Shown one piece after another: positions 8,194-16,676 of a stretch of 49,749 nucleotides of DNA. Source of the stretch: Sphingomonas sp. Leaf10. Lineage in GTDB: Bacteria; Pseudomonadota; Alphaproteobacteria; Sphingomonadales; Sphingomonadaceae. The stretch covers positions 22,389 to 72,137 of the forward strand of contig NZ_LMKE01000030.1 of assembly GCF_001421245.1 (NCBI RefSeq). Direction: 5' to 3'. The notes beneath the pieces were generated by a model. It ran no database searches and was not told where the DNA came from. It was given only the letters and a program-made list of their open reading frames with translations. The position numbers were made by a program, and so were the translations under genes. How positions within the stretch are numbered: the stretch's first letter is position 1; each line of letters starts with the position of its first letter.

Positions 8194-9723
8194 ATGCGAA
8201 CCAGCAGCGATGCGTTGACGAACCCGGTCGTGGAACCGGTCGACCTGCTGATCGTCGGCGGCGGGATCAACGGCGCTGGCATCGCTCGCGACGCCGCCGG
8301 ACGCGGCCTGTCGGTGTTGCTGGTCGAGCAGGACGATCTTGCCAGCCACACGTCTTCGGCATCGACCAAGCTGATCCATGGCGGTTTGCGCTACCTCGAA
8401 TATGGCGAATTCCGGTTGGTTCGCGAGGCGTTGATCGAACGCGAGCGGTTGCTTGGCATGGCGCCGCACATCATCTGGCCGCTGTCCTTCGTCCTGCCGC
8501 AGAACCGGTCGCCGCGACCGGCATGGATAGTCCGCCTCGGCCTGTTCCTCTACGATCATCTTGGCGGCCGTCGGAAGCTGCGGGGCACGCGCACCGTGCC
8601 GCTGGCCGGATCGCCGCTTGGCAACGGGCTTTCGCCGCGAAAGGGCAAAGCTTTCGTTTATGCGGACTGCTGGGTGGAGGACAGCCGTCTGGTCGTGCTG
8701 AACGCGGTCGACGCCGCGGCGCGTGGCGCGCGGATCGCCACGCGGACCCGCCTGATCGATGCGCGGCGCGATGGCCAAGGCTGGCGCGCGATGGTCGAGG
8801 ACGTGTACGGGCGGCGCACGGTCGCCGCGCGCGTGCTGGTCAACGCCGCCGGTCCCTGGGTCGGCGACGTCATCGCGCGCACCGGCGGCAGCCACGCCGA
8901 TCGCGACGTCCGGTTGGTGAAGGGCAGCCATATCGTCGTCCCCCGGCTGTACGAGGGCGACCATGCGTTCATGCTCCAGAACGACGACCGCCGTATCGTC
9001 TTCGCCATCCCGTACGAAGGAAGGTTCACCCTGGTCGGCACCACCGACGAACCGTGGACCGATCCGCCGGGCAAGGCGGTGATCAGCCCGGCGGAAACGC
9101 GCTACCTGCTCGACACGATCGGTCGGTACTTCGCGAAGGAGGTCGCGGAGGCCGATATTGTGTGGAGCTATGCCGGCATCCGCCCGCTGTATGACGACAA
9201 GTCGGCCGATGCGTCGGGCGTGACCCGTGACTATGTGCTCGACGTCGATACGGGCGGCGGGGCGGGCGCGCCGGTGCTCAACATCTTCGGCGGCAAGATC
9301 ACGACGTATCGCAAACTCGCCGAACATGCGCTGCGTGCGCTCGCACCGCATTTTCCCGAAGCGGGGCCGGCTTGGACCGCCGGTGCCGCGCTTCCCGGCG
9401 GCGACATGGCCGATGCCGATTTCGACGGGTTCCTGCGGATGCTGGTCGCCGAACGCCCCGCCCTGCCCCCTGCCCTGCTGCGCCGGCTCGCCCGCGCCTA
9501 TGGTACGCGGGTGCACGCGCTGCTCGGCGATGCGGCGACGCCGGACGATCTTGGCGAGGATTTCGGGGGCGGGCTGCACGCGGCCGAGGTCGATTATCTT
9601 TGCGCGACCGAATGGGCGCGCTCGGCCGAGGACATTCTCTATCGTCGCAGCAAGCTCGGCCTGCATGTGCCCAGCGGCACGGCCGCGCGCCTAGACGCCT
9701 ATCTGGCCCGGCGGGCGGCGTGA
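8194..9723 (+). CDS. glpD: Aerobic glycerol-3-phosphate dehydrogenase
   Basis: A membrane-associated FAD enzyme oxidising glycerol 3-phosphate to dihydroxyacetone phosphate and passing electrons to quinone. The 509-residue protein has the N-terminal dinucleotide fold LLIVGGGINGAGIARDAAG (about residues 19-37) followed by TSSASTKLIHGGLRYLEYGE, the diagnostic GlpD flavin-loop region. IFGGKITTYRKLAEHAL is in the C-terminal part. It diverges from glpK and its stop overlaps the GTG of glpR by 4 nt, which implies translational coupling. A further GCTTTCGTTT motif lies inside the coding region near 8650. E. coli glpD has operators within its coding region, so this one may be worth testing, but it could be chance. 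Confidence 0.96.
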   Translation: MRTSSDALTNPVVEPVDLLIVGGGINGAGIARDAAGRGLSVLLVEQDDLASHTSSASTKLIHGGLRYLEYGEFRLVREALIERERLLGMAPHIIWPLSFVLPQNRSPRPAWIVRLGLFLYDHLGGRRKLRGTRTVPLAGSPLGNGLSPRKGKAFVYADCWVEDSRLVVLNAVDAAARGARIATRTRLIDARRDGQGWRAMVEDVYGRRTVAARVLVNAAGPWVGDVIARTGGSHADRDVRLVKGSHIVVPRLYEGDHAFMLQNDDRRIVFAIPYEGRFTLVGTTDEPWTDPPGKAVISPAETRYLLDTIGRYFAKEVAEADIVWSYAGIRPLYDDKSADASGVTRDYVLDVDTGGGAGAPVLNIFGGKITTYRKLAEHALRALAPHFPEAGPAWTAGAALPGGDMADADFDGFLRMLVAERPALPPALLRRLARAYGTRVHALLGDAATPDDLGEDFGGGLHAAEVDYLCATEWARSAEDILYRRSKLGLHVPSGTAARLDAYLARRAA

Positions 9724-10490
9724 AGGTTCCCGACGTCGTCGCCGCCCGCCACGCGGCGATCCTCGACGCCGCGCGCCGCACCGGCAGCGTCAGCGTCGAC
9801 GAACTGGCCGAACAACTGGCGGTCACGCCGCAGACGATCCGCAAGGATTTGAACATTCTCGCCCGGCAATCGATGCTCACCCGCACCCATGGCGGCGCCG
9901 TCGTCATCTCGGGCACCGACAATCTCGCCTATCCCGAACGTCGCGCGGTCGCCGCCCCGACCAAGGCCGCGATCGGTGCCGCCGCGGCGGCGCTGGTCCC
10001 GAACGGTGCCAGCCTGTTCATCAACATCGGCACCACGACCGAGGCGATCGCCCGAAGCCTGGTCGATCATCGCGACCTGATGGTCATCACCAACAATCTG
10101 AACGTCGTCGACATTCTGGGCGGTCGTCCGGGGATCGAGGTCATCGCCGCGGGCGGACGCGTCCGCGCCAGCGTCCGCGCCGTCGTCGGCGCGCTTGCCA
10201 TTGATTTCATTCGCGGCTTCCGGGTCGACATGGCGCTGATCGGCGCATCCGCGCTCGACCCGGACGGGACCTTCCTCAATTTCGACGTCGATGAGGTCCG
10301 CGTGTCGCAGACGATCATCCGCCATGCCCGGCGGGTGCTGCTGGCGATCGACGCGACGAAGGTCGGCCGCGCCGCGCCGGTCCGGGTCGGCGACATGGCC
10401 GATGTCGATTATCTGGTGACCGACGCCGACGATGCGGCGCTGGTCACGGCATGCGCCGATGCGGGTACGGAGATGATCCGGCCCGCGTGA
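9720..10490 (+). CDS. glpR: DeoR-family glycerol-3-phosphate regulon repressor
   Basis: A 256-residue repressor beginning at a GTG (9720) that overlaps the glpD stop in a GTGA. An upstream extension of the frame lies inside glpD and is not needed. The N-terminal winged helix-turn-helix covers about residues 5-60 (VSVDELAEQLAVTPQTIRKD with LTRTHGGAV). The C-terminal effector domain is of the sugar-phosphate-binding DeoRC type, with GTTTEAIARSL and ALIGASALDPDGTFLNFDVDE. Glycerol 3-phosphate is the known inducer of this family. Co-transcription with glpD and the divergent glpK make GlpR the best name. Confidence 0.9.
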   Translation: MKVPDVVAARHAAILDAARRTGSVSVDELAEQLAVTPQTIRKDLNILARQSMLTRTHGGAVVISGTDNLAYPERRAVAAPTKAAIGAAAAALVPNGASLFINIGTTTEAIARSLVDHRDLMVITNNLNVVDILGGRPGIEVIAAGGRVRASVRAVVGALAIDFIRGFRVDMALIGASALDPDGTFLNFDVDEVRVSQTIIRHARRVLLAIDATKVGRAAPVRVGDMADVDYLVTDADDAALVTACADAGTEMIRPA

Positions 10491-10571
10491 CGCCCGTCCC
10501 TGATACGAATGGGGAGACTGGCTCGGGTGGGCGGTTCATCGCCTAACCGCAAGCAGCAATCGATATTTGCC

Positions 10572-10584
10572 TGACCACTGGTCA
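10572..10584. promoter_or_regulatory. Palindrome upstream of the GH115 promoter
   Basis: TGACCACTGGTCA is a perfect palindrome with 6-bp arms and a central C, ending 8 nt before the predicted -35 box. A CTGGTCCGG sequence sits further in the spacer. TGGTC-type sites are used by FCD-class GntR regulators such as UxuR and FadR, so uronate control is possible. The regulator is not in the window. Confidence 0.4.
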
Positions 10585-10592
10585 TCAACGAC

Positions 10593-10621
10593 TTGATCTG
10601 GTCCGGTAATCTACACATAAT
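10593..10621 (+). promoter_or_regulatory. Predicted promoter of the GH115 gene
   Basis: TTGATC, a 17-nt spacer and CATAAT give a good sigma-70-like match. The predicted start of transcription near 10628 would make the ATG at 10653, preceded by GGGAG, the first well-placed start codon. Confidence 0.55.
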
Positions 10622-10652
10622 GGGCGTACATTCCATCATGTGGGAGCGAAAG

Positions 10653-13436
10653 ATGCGCTGGCTGATCGCGCTTGCCATGATGCTGGCGACGCCATCGCTC
10701 GCCGCTGCCGAGGATGCGGTGTTGTTCGACGGGCGACGGGTGGCGGGGATCGTCCACGACGATACCCCCTCCGCGAAACTCGCTGGCGAATTGCTGGCCC
10801 GCGATCTGAAGCGATTGACCGGCCACGCGGCGGTCGTCGCGGCCGACCTGTCCGGCTGCACCCGGCTGTGCGTCGTGATCGGGACGCTGGATTCGGCGGT
10901 CGTCCGTGCGGTCGCGGCGGATGCCGAGGTGACGTTTCCGACGCTTCGGGGAACATGGGAGCGCTATGGCCGGATGCTGATCCGCTCGCGGCGCGATCGG
11001 TCGCGTCGCTATCTGCTGATCGCCGGATCGGACCGCCGGGGCAGCGTCTGGGGCGTGATCGACCTGACCCGCGAACTGGGGGTGTCGGCATGGGAATGGT
11101 GGGCGGACGTGACCCCGCGCCGCGTCGACCGGCTGCGGGTCGACGGCGCGCGGCGACTGTCCGAAGCACCATCGGTACAGTATCGCGGCATCTTCCTGAA
11201 CGACGAGGATTGGGGACTGCAACCCTGGGCGGCCAAGACCTACGAACCGGAGGTCGGCGATATCGGTCCCCGGACCTATGCCCGCATCTTCGAACTGATG
11301 TGGCGGCTGAAGGCCAATCTGATCTGGCCGGCGATGCACGACAGCACCACGCCCTTCTACCAATTGCCCGGCAATGCGGCGACGGCGCGTGCCTATGACA
11401 TCGTCGTCGGCACGTCGCATGCCGAACCGATGCTGCGCAACAATGTCCGCGAATGGGATGACCGGGTGCGCGGCCCGTTCAACTTCTTCACCAACCGACA
11501 GGCGATGACCGATTACTGGCGCGAACGCGTCGAGGCGGTGAAGGATGGCGAGCACGTCTATTCGGTCGGGCTGCGCGGCAAGCATGACTCGGCGATGGAA
11601 GGGGCCGACACCCCCGAACAGGCGCGCGACGCGACGATGCAGGCGATCGGCGTCCAGCGCGATTTGCTGGCAAAGGCGCTGGGAAAGCCCGCCGCGCAGG
11701 TTCCGCAGGCGCTGACCCTCTACAAGGAAGTGCTCGACACCTACGCCGCCGGATTACAGGTGCCCGACGACGTGACGCTGGTCTGGCCCGACAATAATTA
11801 TGGCTATATCGCGCAATTGCCGGGACCGGCCGAACAGGCGCGTGGCGGCGGGTCGGGCGTCTATTACCATTTGTCCTATTGGGGGCGGCCGCACGATTAT
11901 CTGTGGCTGGCGACCACGCACCCGGCGCTGGTCCGCGAACAGATGGACCGCGCGTGGCAATTGCGCGCGCGCAAGCTGTGGGTGGTGAATGTCGGCGATA
12001 TCAAGCCGGGGGAATATCTCACCCAGTATTTCCTCGACCTCGCCTTCGACCACCGTCTGTTTGTACAGGCCCCGCGCACGCATCTGCGCGACTGGGCGGC
12101 GCGGCAATTCGGCGGCGGCGTTGCCGACCGCGTGGCCGGGCTGATGCTCGACTATTACGATCTCGCCTTCGAACGGCGGCCCGAATTCATGGGCTTCGGT
12201 CAGGTCGAACCGATCACGCCGGTCCGCACCAGCGACTATCTGCGCACCGGCGGCGACGAGGCCGAGCGGCGGCTCGATCGCTACGCCGCGCTGGTTGCCG
12301 AGGCGGAAGCGGTGAACGCCACCCTGCCCGTCGATCGGCGCGACGCCTTCTTCCAACTGGTCCTTTATCCGGTACGCGGCGCGGCGAGCTTGAACGAACG
12401 CATCCTGAAGCTCGACCTCGCGCAGGATCATGCCACGGCGATGCGCGCGCCGATCATCCCGGGCAGCATGTCGGAGGCGATCAATCGCGCCGGCAACGTC
12501 GTGCGCGCCGACATGAACGCCCTGTCCGATCAGGCACGCGCCGCGCAACAACGGATCGCCGACGATACCGCGACCTATCATGCGCTGGCCGGCGGCAAAT
12601 GGCGGGGCATGATGAACGCCGCGCCGCGCAACCTGCCGGTGTTTCAAACCCCGACCTTCCCGCAGTTCCGTTTGCCGCAAGCGGATGGGTGCGGGATCGA
12701 AGGCAGCGATCTGGCCTATGCGGCGGGCAAGGCCGGGACGCGCGGCTTCACCCTCTATTCGGGCGGGACCGATGCCGACTGGTCGCTTACGACGACACCG
12801 GGTTTCGCGGCCTCCGCGACGCGCGGCAGGTTGCACGCCGGCAACGGCTATCGCGCCCGGATCATACTGACCCATGACGGGAGCGGTTCGGGTGGCGCGA
12901 ACGTTACCTGCGGCGGCAGGACGCTGGATCTTCCGATCCGTATTGCCAACCCCGCAAGCGGCACGCCGCCGGTCATCAACCGTATCGTCACCCTGCCGCC
13001 CGCCAGCGCGGCCAGTCCCGATTGGGAAAGGGTGCCGGGGTTCGCAGCGACGCTGCGCAGCCGCCTGACCTTTTCCTCCGGGAAGGCGACGGCAACGCCG
13101 CTCACCTATCGGTTCGACACCGATGCGGCGGGCCATGCCGAAATACGCGTCATATTGTTGCCGACCCATTCCCTGACCGCCGGACAGCAGTTGCGGCTGA
13201 AGATACGGGTGGACGGCGGGCCGCTAGAAACGCTCGATTATGCGACCTTCGGCCGCAGCGACGAATGGAAACGCAATATGCTGGGCAACACCGCGGTCCG
13301 ATCGCTGACCTTCCCGCAACTGGCCGCCGGCCGCCACAGGATCGAACTGTTCGCCGACGCGCCCGGCCTATTGCTCGATCGTATCGAGGTTCGCCTCGAC
13401 GGCGCGCCCCCTTATTATGGAACGCCGCTTCGGTAG
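10653..13436 (+). CDS. GH115 xylan alpha-1,2-glucuronidase
   Basis: GH115 enzymes remove (4-O-methyl-)glucuronic acid side chains from xylan. The 927-residue protein starts at 10653, with GGGAG 6 nt upstream and a clear Sec signal (MRWLIALAMMLATPSLAAAE). Two further in-frame starts lie upstream (10593, 10638), one inside the predicted promoter. Family features are RYLLIAGSDRRGSVWGVIDL, SVQYRGIFLNDEDW, RLKANLIWPAMHDS, and the catalytic-centre regions with VYSVGLRGKHD and LVWPDNNYGY. A C-terminal beta-sandwich region follows about residue 640. It is a monocistronic gene convergent with the kinase at 13441 (4-nt gap). No xylanase is nearby, but GH43 and GH2 genes are in the window. Confidence 0.92.
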   Translation: MRWLIALAMMLATPSLAAAEDAVLFDGRRVAGIVHDDTPSAKLAGELLARDLKRLTGHAAVVAADLSGCTRLCVVIGTLDSAVVRAVAADAEVTFPTLRGTWERYGRMLIRSRRDRSRRYLLIAGSDRRGSVWGVIDLTRELGVSAWEWWADVTPRRVDRLRVDGARRLSEAPSVQYRGIFLNDEDWGLQPWAAKTYEPEVGDIGPRTYARIFELMWRLKANLIWPAMHDSTTPFYQLPGNAATARAYDIVVGTSHAEPMLRNNVREWDDRVRGPFNFFTNRQAMTDYWRERVEAVKDGEHVYSVGLRGKHDSAMEGADTPEQARDATMQAIGVQRDLLAKALGKPAAQVPQALTLYKEVLDTYAAGLQVPDDVTLVWPDNNYGYIAQLPGPAEQARGGGSGVYYHLSYWGRPHDYLWLATTHPALVREQMDRAWQLRARKLWVVNVGDIKPGEYLTQYFLDLAFDHRLFVQAPRTHLRDWAARQFGGGVADRVAGLMLDYYDLAFERRPEFMGFGQVEPITPVRTSDYLRTGGDEAERRLDRYAALVAEAEAVNATLPVDRRDAFFQLVLYPVRGAASLNERILKLDLAQDHATAMRAPIIPGSMSEAINRAGNVVRADMNALSDQARAAQQRIADDTATYHALAGGKWRGMMNAAPRNLPVFQTPTFPQFRLPQADGCGIEGSDLAYAAGKAGTRGFTLYSGGTDADWSLTTTPGFAASATRGRLHAGNGYRARIILTHDGSGSGGANVTCGGRTLDLPIRIANPASGTPPVINRIVTLPPASAASPDWERVPGFAATLRSRLTFSSGKATATPLTYRFDTDAAGHAEIRVILLPTHSLTAGQQLRLKIRVDGGPLETLDYATFGRSDEWKRNMLGNTAVRSLTFPQLAAGRHRIELFADAPGLLLDRIEVRLDGAPPYYGTPLR

Positions 13437-13440
13437 AAGC

Positions 13441-14853
13441 TCACGGGACGTCCACGTCCCGGCTCCGGGCAGCATCCGCGCCGAAAGACATCGTCACGCA
13501 AAGCCCCGGTCGCGTGTTGGCGAATTCGATCCGCCCGCCCAGCCGTTGTACGGCCGAGCGCACGATCGCCAGACCCAGACCGCTACCTTCCTGCCCGGCA
13601 CTGGTCGCCAGACGCACGAAGCGTTGCCCCAGCTGGCGCAGGTCCACATCCGGCAGGCCGGCGCCGTTATCGGCCACGGTCAGCGTTACCGCTCCTTCCG
13701 CTTCGGTGATCGCAATGGCGACCATCCCGCCCCGGCGATGGTACCGGATGGCATTGTCGACCAGGTTGGACAGGATTTCGAACAACAAGGTGCGGTGACT
13801 GGCGATGACGACCTCGCCGTCCGTGGCTTCGAGGTGGATTTCGACGTCCGCCTCGATCGCCTGGGTGATGCGGCGGTTGATGACGGCGATCACGACCTCG
13901 CGAAGGTCGACCTGTTCGCGTGGGGGAGAAGTTCCCGCCTCCTCGGCGCGGGCGAGGGCGAGGAGTTGCGTCACCAGTCGTTCGAGCCGGTCGGCGGCGT
14001 CGGCGATCTCGCCCAATGCCGCCGGATCGCCGCGCCGCGCCAGCGCCACCTGGACCTTCAGCACCGCCAGCGGCGTCCGCATCTGGTGCGATGCGTCCGC
14101 GGTAAAGCGCCGTATCCCGGCCGTGGCGGTATCCAATCGCGCAAGGAGGTGGTCGAACGCCTCGGCCAGCGGGCGCAGTTCGACGGGGAGCGGACCGGTC
14201 TCCAGCGGGGAGAGGTCGGGCGTCGCCCGCGTGTCGCGCGCCGCCACGCTGCCGCGCAACCGCGCGAGCGGGCGCAAACTCCAGCCGAGCGCCGGACGGA
14301 TCAGCAGCATCGCCACCCCGACAAGCAACACTTCGCCCAGCAGCAGCGCGACCAGCAGCCGGCGTTGCAGCGCGTGGCGGCCGTCCAGCGTCTCGGCGAC
14401 CTGCACGATCACCGGCCGATCGATGCGCGGCAGCGACCGGCGCATCTCGGCGATGCGGATCGGTTGATCGCGGTAACTGGCATAGCGGAAGCGCGGGGCG
14501 TCGATCGCGAGGTCGGCGATGCGCGGCGCCGACAGATCGGCATAGCCGGTCAGCAGCCGTTCGCCGACCGCGATCCGGTAATAGACATTGTCGCGCTCGC
14601 TATTCTCCAACATGCCGAACGCGGCGGCGGGCAGGTCCATCGTCACCTCGCCGCGTTCGACCTGCACCGTCTCGGCAATCGCGCCCAGCGCGCCGCCCAG
14701 CACCCGGTCATTGGTGCGGCGCACGACATCGGCGATCAGCGTCGCGCCGGCCAGCCCGAGCAGGACGGCAATGCCGAGCATCGGCGCGAGCATCGCCGCC
14801 AGCAATCGCGTCCGCAGCGCCAGCGCGCGCGCCCGCGAAACTTCAACCGGCAT
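13441..14853 (-). CDS. TctE-like sensor histidine kinase
   Basis: A 470-residue membrane kinase. Transmembrane segments are at about 18-41 and 165-187 and enclose a periplasmic sensor domain of about 120 residues, the layout of TctE/QseC kinases. The phosphoacceptor is His256 in ASHQMRTPL. The ATPase part has NLVDNAIRY (N box), DNGAGLP (G1) and GSGLGLAIV (G2). It overlaps the response-regulator gene by 11 nt. In the TctDE family the signal is often a tricarboxylate and the target a transporter. Here the divergent genes encode a binding protein, porin and CitMHS carrier, which supports that role. The ligand is inferred. Confidence 0.9.
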   Translation of the reverse strand: MPVEVSRARALALRTRLLAAMLAPMLGIAVLLGLAGATLIADVVRRTNDRVLGGALGAIAETVQVERGEVTMDLPAAAFGMLENSERDNVYYRIAVGERLLTGYADLSAPRIADLAIDAPRFRYASYRDQPIRIAEMRRSLPRIDRPVIVQVAETLDGRHALQRRLLVALLLGEVLLVGVAMLLIRPALGWSLRPLARLRGSVAARDTRATPDLSPLETGPLPVELRPLAEAFDHLLARLDTATAGIRRFTADASHQMRTPLAVLKVQVALARRGDPAALGEIADAADRLERLVTQLLALARAEEAGTSPPREQVDLREVVIAVINRRITQAIEADVEIHLEATDGEVVIASHRTLLFEILSNLVDNAIRYHRRGGMVAIAITEAEGAVTLTVADNGAGLPDVDLRQLGQRFVRLATSAGQEGSGLGLAIVRSAVQRLGGRIEFANTRPGLCVTMSFGADAARSRDVDVP

Positions 14854-15508
14854 CGAGCAGATAGCCGACGCCGCGTACCGTGCGGATGGCGGGGCCGTCG
14901 GGGGCCAGCTTGCCGCGCAGCCGGGTGATGTTCACCTCGATCGCATTGGGGCCGACCGGTTCGTCATGGCCGAACACTTCGGATTGCAGCGTCTCGCGCG
15001 GGACGATTTGCCCGGCGCGGGTCGCCAGCGCGTCGAGCACCGCCCATTCGCGCCGCCTGAGGTCGAGCAGCCGGCCGCCGACCTGCGCCTGTCCGGTCGA
15101 CCGGTTGAGCACCAATGTGCCGATGACCAGTTCGGGCGTCGGATCGCCCCCCCGCCGACGCCCCAAGGCGCGGATGCGCGCCTCCAGTTCCTCGGGCGCG
15201 AAGGGTTTGCGCAGATAATCGTCGGCCCCCAGGTCGAGTCCGCGCACCCGGTCGTCGAGCGCGTCGCGCGCGGTCAGCATCAGCACCGGCACCCGGTCGC
15301 CGCGCCGCCGCAGCGCCTGCAACACCGCGAACCCGTCGAGGTCGGGCAGCCCGACATCGAGCACGACCAGCGCATAGGGTTCGTCGGCCAGCACCATCAA
15401 CGCATCCTCACCAAGGCCGACATGGTCGACGGCGTGGCCGACGCCGCGCAGCAACGCGACGATGCTGCGCGCCAGCGGCGCGTCGTCCTCGACGATCAAA
15501 ATCCGCAT
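14843..15508 (-). CDS. TctD-like OmpR-family response regulator
   Basis: A 221-residue regulator with an N-terminal receiver (acidic pocket VEDD at 7-9, phosphorylated Asp51 in VLDVGLPDLDG, switch LTARDALDDRV, conserved Lys in YLRKPF) and a C-terminal winged helix (about 125-220) ending in RGKLAPDGPAIRTVRGVGYLL. It is the first gene of the regulator pair and diverges from the binding-protein gene, with 97 nt between the starts. Its promoter therefore lies next to that of the transport genes it probably controls. No clear direct repeat for its binding was identified in that spacer. Confidence 0.93.
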   Translation of the reverse strand: MRILIVEDDAPLARSIVALLRGVGHAVDHVGLGEDALMVLADEPYALVVLDVGLPDLDGFAVLQALRRRGDRVPVLMLTARDALDDRVRGLDLGADDYLRKPFAPEELEARIRALGRRRGGDPTPELVIGTLVLNRSTGQAQVGGRLLDLRRREWAVLDALATRAGQIVPRETLQSEVFGHDEPVGPNAIEVNITRLRGKLAPDGPAIRTVRGVGYLLDAG

Positions 15509-15605
15509 CGATGCCCGGCGCGGTGAAAGGCGGATGACAGGTTCGGTCGGTACGACATGCTGGTGAGCTTACCCGAACCCAGAGGCGGGAAGCGAGAGGA
15601 TGTGC

Positions 15606-16676
15606 ATGAAACGACTTCTGATCCTGTTCGCATTGCTGATCTGCCCGCTTGGTCCGGCGACGGCGCAGCGCCCGGCGGGCTATCCGCGTTCCTATGACGA
15701 CCTGATCGCGGCGGCGCGGGCGGAGGGCGGCGTGCGCGTCTATGGCAATGCCGATGCCACCGCGATGGCGGAGCTGATCGCCGCATTCCGCCGCACCTTC
15801 CCAGGCGTCGCGGTCCGTTACGAGGATCTGGAGTCGCGCGAAATCTATCGCCGGGTCGTGTCGGAGGCGCGGACCCGCGGTGCCGGTGCCGATCTGGTGT
15901 GGTCGTCGGGGATGGATCTGCAGGCGAAGCTGATCAACGACGGCTATGCGCAGGCGTATCAAAGCCCCGAAAAGCCGGCGCTGCCCGCCGATGCGGTGTG
16001 GAAGAATATGGGCTATGGCGTCACCGCCGAGCCGGTCGCCCTCGTCTACAACCGCCGGCTGATCCCGCCCGGCCGGGTGCCGCGCACGCACGAGGCGTTC
16101 GAGGCGTTGTTACGCGCCGGCCGGGTGCCACTGACCGGCAAGGTCGCGACCTACGATCCCGCCCGCTCGAACGTCGGCTATCTTTATCTAACGCAGGATT
16201 ACACCATCACCCGCGATACCGGCTCGCTGGTGCAGGCGATGGCGGCAACCCGGCCATGGCTGTCGCCGACGACCGAACCGATGCTGGAGGCGGTCGCCGA
16301 CGGGCGCATCGCCATCGCCTACAACGTCGTCGGTCCCTATGCGCTGACCGCCGCGCAGCGCGACCGGCGGATCGGCGTGGTGTTCCCGCGCGACTATACG
16401 CTGATCGCCTCGCGCGTCGCCTTCATCGCCCGCGACGCGCGGCGTCCGGCGGCGGCGAAGCTGTTCCTCGATTTCCTGTTGTCGCGCACCGGACAGACGC
16501 TGCTCGCGAAACAATGGCTGTTGCCGGTGCGCAGCGACGTGCGCGCCCCGCGCCTGTCGGCGCAGCAGCAGCGTCCGATCCGCGTCGGACCCGAACTTCT
16601 CGTCAATCTCGATACGATCAAGCGCCGCCGCTTCCTGGCCGACTGGCGCGCGATCCTTACGCAAGGAAGCAAGTGA
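15606..16676 (+). CDS. Periplasmic ABC-type substrate-binding protein (AfuA/FutA-like)
   Basis: A 356-residue protein with a Sec signal (MKRLLILFALLICPLGPATAQ). I chose the ATG at 15606 because AGAGG sits 7 nt upstream; an in-frame ATG at 15600 adds two residues. The mature part has the type 2 periplasmic-binding fold of iron/organic-acid binding proteins (LIAAARAEGGVRVYGNAD, GADLVWSSGMD, EPVALVYNRRLIP, GRIAIAYNVVGPYA). No permease or ATPase gene is nearby. Its stop overlaps the ATG of the porin gene by 1 nt. A precedent exists in Bordetella, where the binding protein BctC signals to the kinase BctE, so this protein may feed both a secondary carrier and the TctE-like sensor. That is inference. 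Confidence 0.85.
   Translation: MKRLLILFALLICPLGPATAQRPAGYPRSYDDLIAAARAEGGVRVYGNADATAMAELIAAFRRTFPGVAVRYEDLESREIYRRVVSEARTRGAGADLVWSSGMDLQAKLINDGYAQAYQSPEKPALPADAVWKNMGYGVTAEPVALVYNRRLIPPGRVPRTHEAFEALLRAGRVPLTGKVATYDPARSNVGYLYLTQDYTITRDTGSLVQAMAATRPWLSPTTEPMLEAVADGRIAIAYNVVGPYALTAAQRDRRIGVVFPRDYTLIASRVAFIARDARRPAAAKLFLDFLLSRTGQTLLAKQWLLPVRSDVRAPRLSAQQQRPIRVGPELLVNLDTIKRRRFLADWRAILTQGSK

Noticed and set aside
7960..9666. Long minus-strand frame over glpD
   Set aside because: It is antisense to a clearly recognised GlpD and has no protein-like composition or ribosome site.
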